Program-made: the position numbers and the translations under genes | In this document: positions 63,649 to 64,000 of the stretch, piece after piece | How positions within the stretch are numbered: position 1 is the stretch's first letter | How the letters are laid out: each line of letters begins with the position of its first letter | Notes under the pieces: model-generated | The model's database searches: none | What the model was told of the DNA's origin: nothing | The model's input: the letters and a program-made list of their open reading frames with translations, nothing else | Assembly (NCBI RefSeq): GCF_001655615.1 | Contig: NZ_CP011567.1 | Span: 1,869,001 to 1,933,000 of the forward strand | Length of the DNA stretch: 64,000 nt | DNA from: Pseudomonas sp. GR 6-02 | GTDB taxonomy: Bacteria > Pseudomonadota > Gammaproteobacteria > Pseudomonadales > Pseudomonadaceae | Direction: 5' to 3'

Positions 63649-64000
63649 ATGAATAAACGTCCGTTGTATTTCGACTACGCCGCCACCACGCCGGTGGATG
63701 AGCGGGTCATCAAGGTGATGGTCGAGTGTCTGGGTTTTAGCGGAAACTTCGGCAACCCGGCATCCAGCTCCCACGCCTTCGGTCAACAGGCCCGGCAATC
63801 GGTCGAGCACGCACGGCGCCAGGTCGCCGAACTGGTGGGCGCCCAGGCCGAGCAGATCGTCTGGACCTCCGGAGCCACCGAATCCAACAACCTGGCACTC
63901 AAGGGCGTTACCCAGGCCCGCGGTGTGTCCGGCGGCCATATCATCACCAGCCAGATTGAACACAAGGCAATTCTCGACACCGCCAAACAATTGCAGGATG
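63649..64000 (+). CDS. Cysteine desulfurase/class V aminotransferase, N-terminal part
   Basis: A PLP enzyme of the NifS/IscS group that mobilises sulfur from cysteine. The first 117 residues are in the window: [17 protein letters not shown] at the start, [32 protein letters not shown] and [13 protein letters not shown]. The PLP lysine and active cysteine lie beyond the window. ATG 63649; no isc genes are seen beside it. Confidence 0.9.
   Translation, partial: MNKRPLYFDYAATTPVDERVIKVMVECLGFSGNFGNPASSSHAFGQQARQSVEHARRQVAELVGAQAEQIVWTSGATESNNLALKGVTQARGVSGGHIITSQIEHKAILDTAKQLQD

Noticed and set aside
1..64000. tRNA, rRNA, CRISPR, insertion sequence or prophage
   Set aside because: No cloverleaf, rRNA sequence, spaced direct-repeat array, transposase or integrase was seen; the only repeats are REP-like palindromes.

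Overview
The window is chromosomal DNA of a fluorescent Pseudomonas, most likely of the P. fluorescens group. Evidence: pyoverdine genes (a PvdS-type sigma factor, the PvdL peptide synthetase, PvdH, an MbtH-like protein and the Fpv uptake/reduction operon), REP-type palindromes, GC-rich codon use and gene neighbourhoods that match pseudomonads. No rRNA, tRNA, CRISPR array, transposase or integrase was seen.

Positions 1-18.9 kb are mainly core genes. They include the 5' part of a dGTPase gene, an EAL-domain protein, a three-gene YqjD/YqjE/YqjK-like membrane operon, an ammonium transporter, a CPA2/Kef-type antiporter divergent from a glutaredoxin-like gene, a pseudouridine synthase and small lipoproteins. 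Molybdenum-cofactor genes (mobA, moaB, moeA) are followed by a YegS-type lipid kinase. A NarL-type two-component pair, cheV behind a strong FliA-type promoter and next to a CheA-P1-like gene that lacks the expected histidine, a MOSC protein, ppnP and a DEDDh exonuclease complete this part.

Positions 18.96-28.1 kb hold an acyclic terpene utilisation cluster, atuABCDEF, reading leftward, with the TetR-type repressor gene atuR divergent from it. A perfect 14-bp inverted repeat between atuA and atuR is the obvious operator candidate. The cluster encodes citronellyl-CoA dehydrogenase, the two geranyl-CoA carboxylase subunits and isohexenylglutaconyl-CoA hydratase; atuG and atuH are not adjacent. 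A solute-binding protein gene and an unrecognised two-domain protein gene follow.

Positions 30-61.5 kb are a pyoverdine region: a siderophore acyltransferase gene (PvdY-like), pvdS, pvdL (4,327 aa), an alpha/beta hydrolase, then a disulfide-bond block (dsbG, a TlpA-like gene, dsbD), a hemopexin-like-repeat protein, a two-component system (the likely DsbRS counterpart), a GNAT gene, pvdH, an mbtH-like gene and the convergent fpvGHJKCDEF operon. Three PvdS-type promoters (TAAAT or TAATT, 16 bases, CGT) lie before the acyltransferase gene, pvdL and pvdH, and a Fur-like box lies between pvdS and pvdL. These genes together suggest one circuit: Fur controls pvdS; PvdS switches on chromophore-peptide synthesis (Dab from PvdH, assembly by PvdL helped by MbtH); and Fpv proteins reduce and take up the iron.

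Positions 61.6-64 kb hold a VOC protein, a small lipoprotein, a LysE-type exporter and the start of a cysteine desulfurase-like gene that runs off the window.
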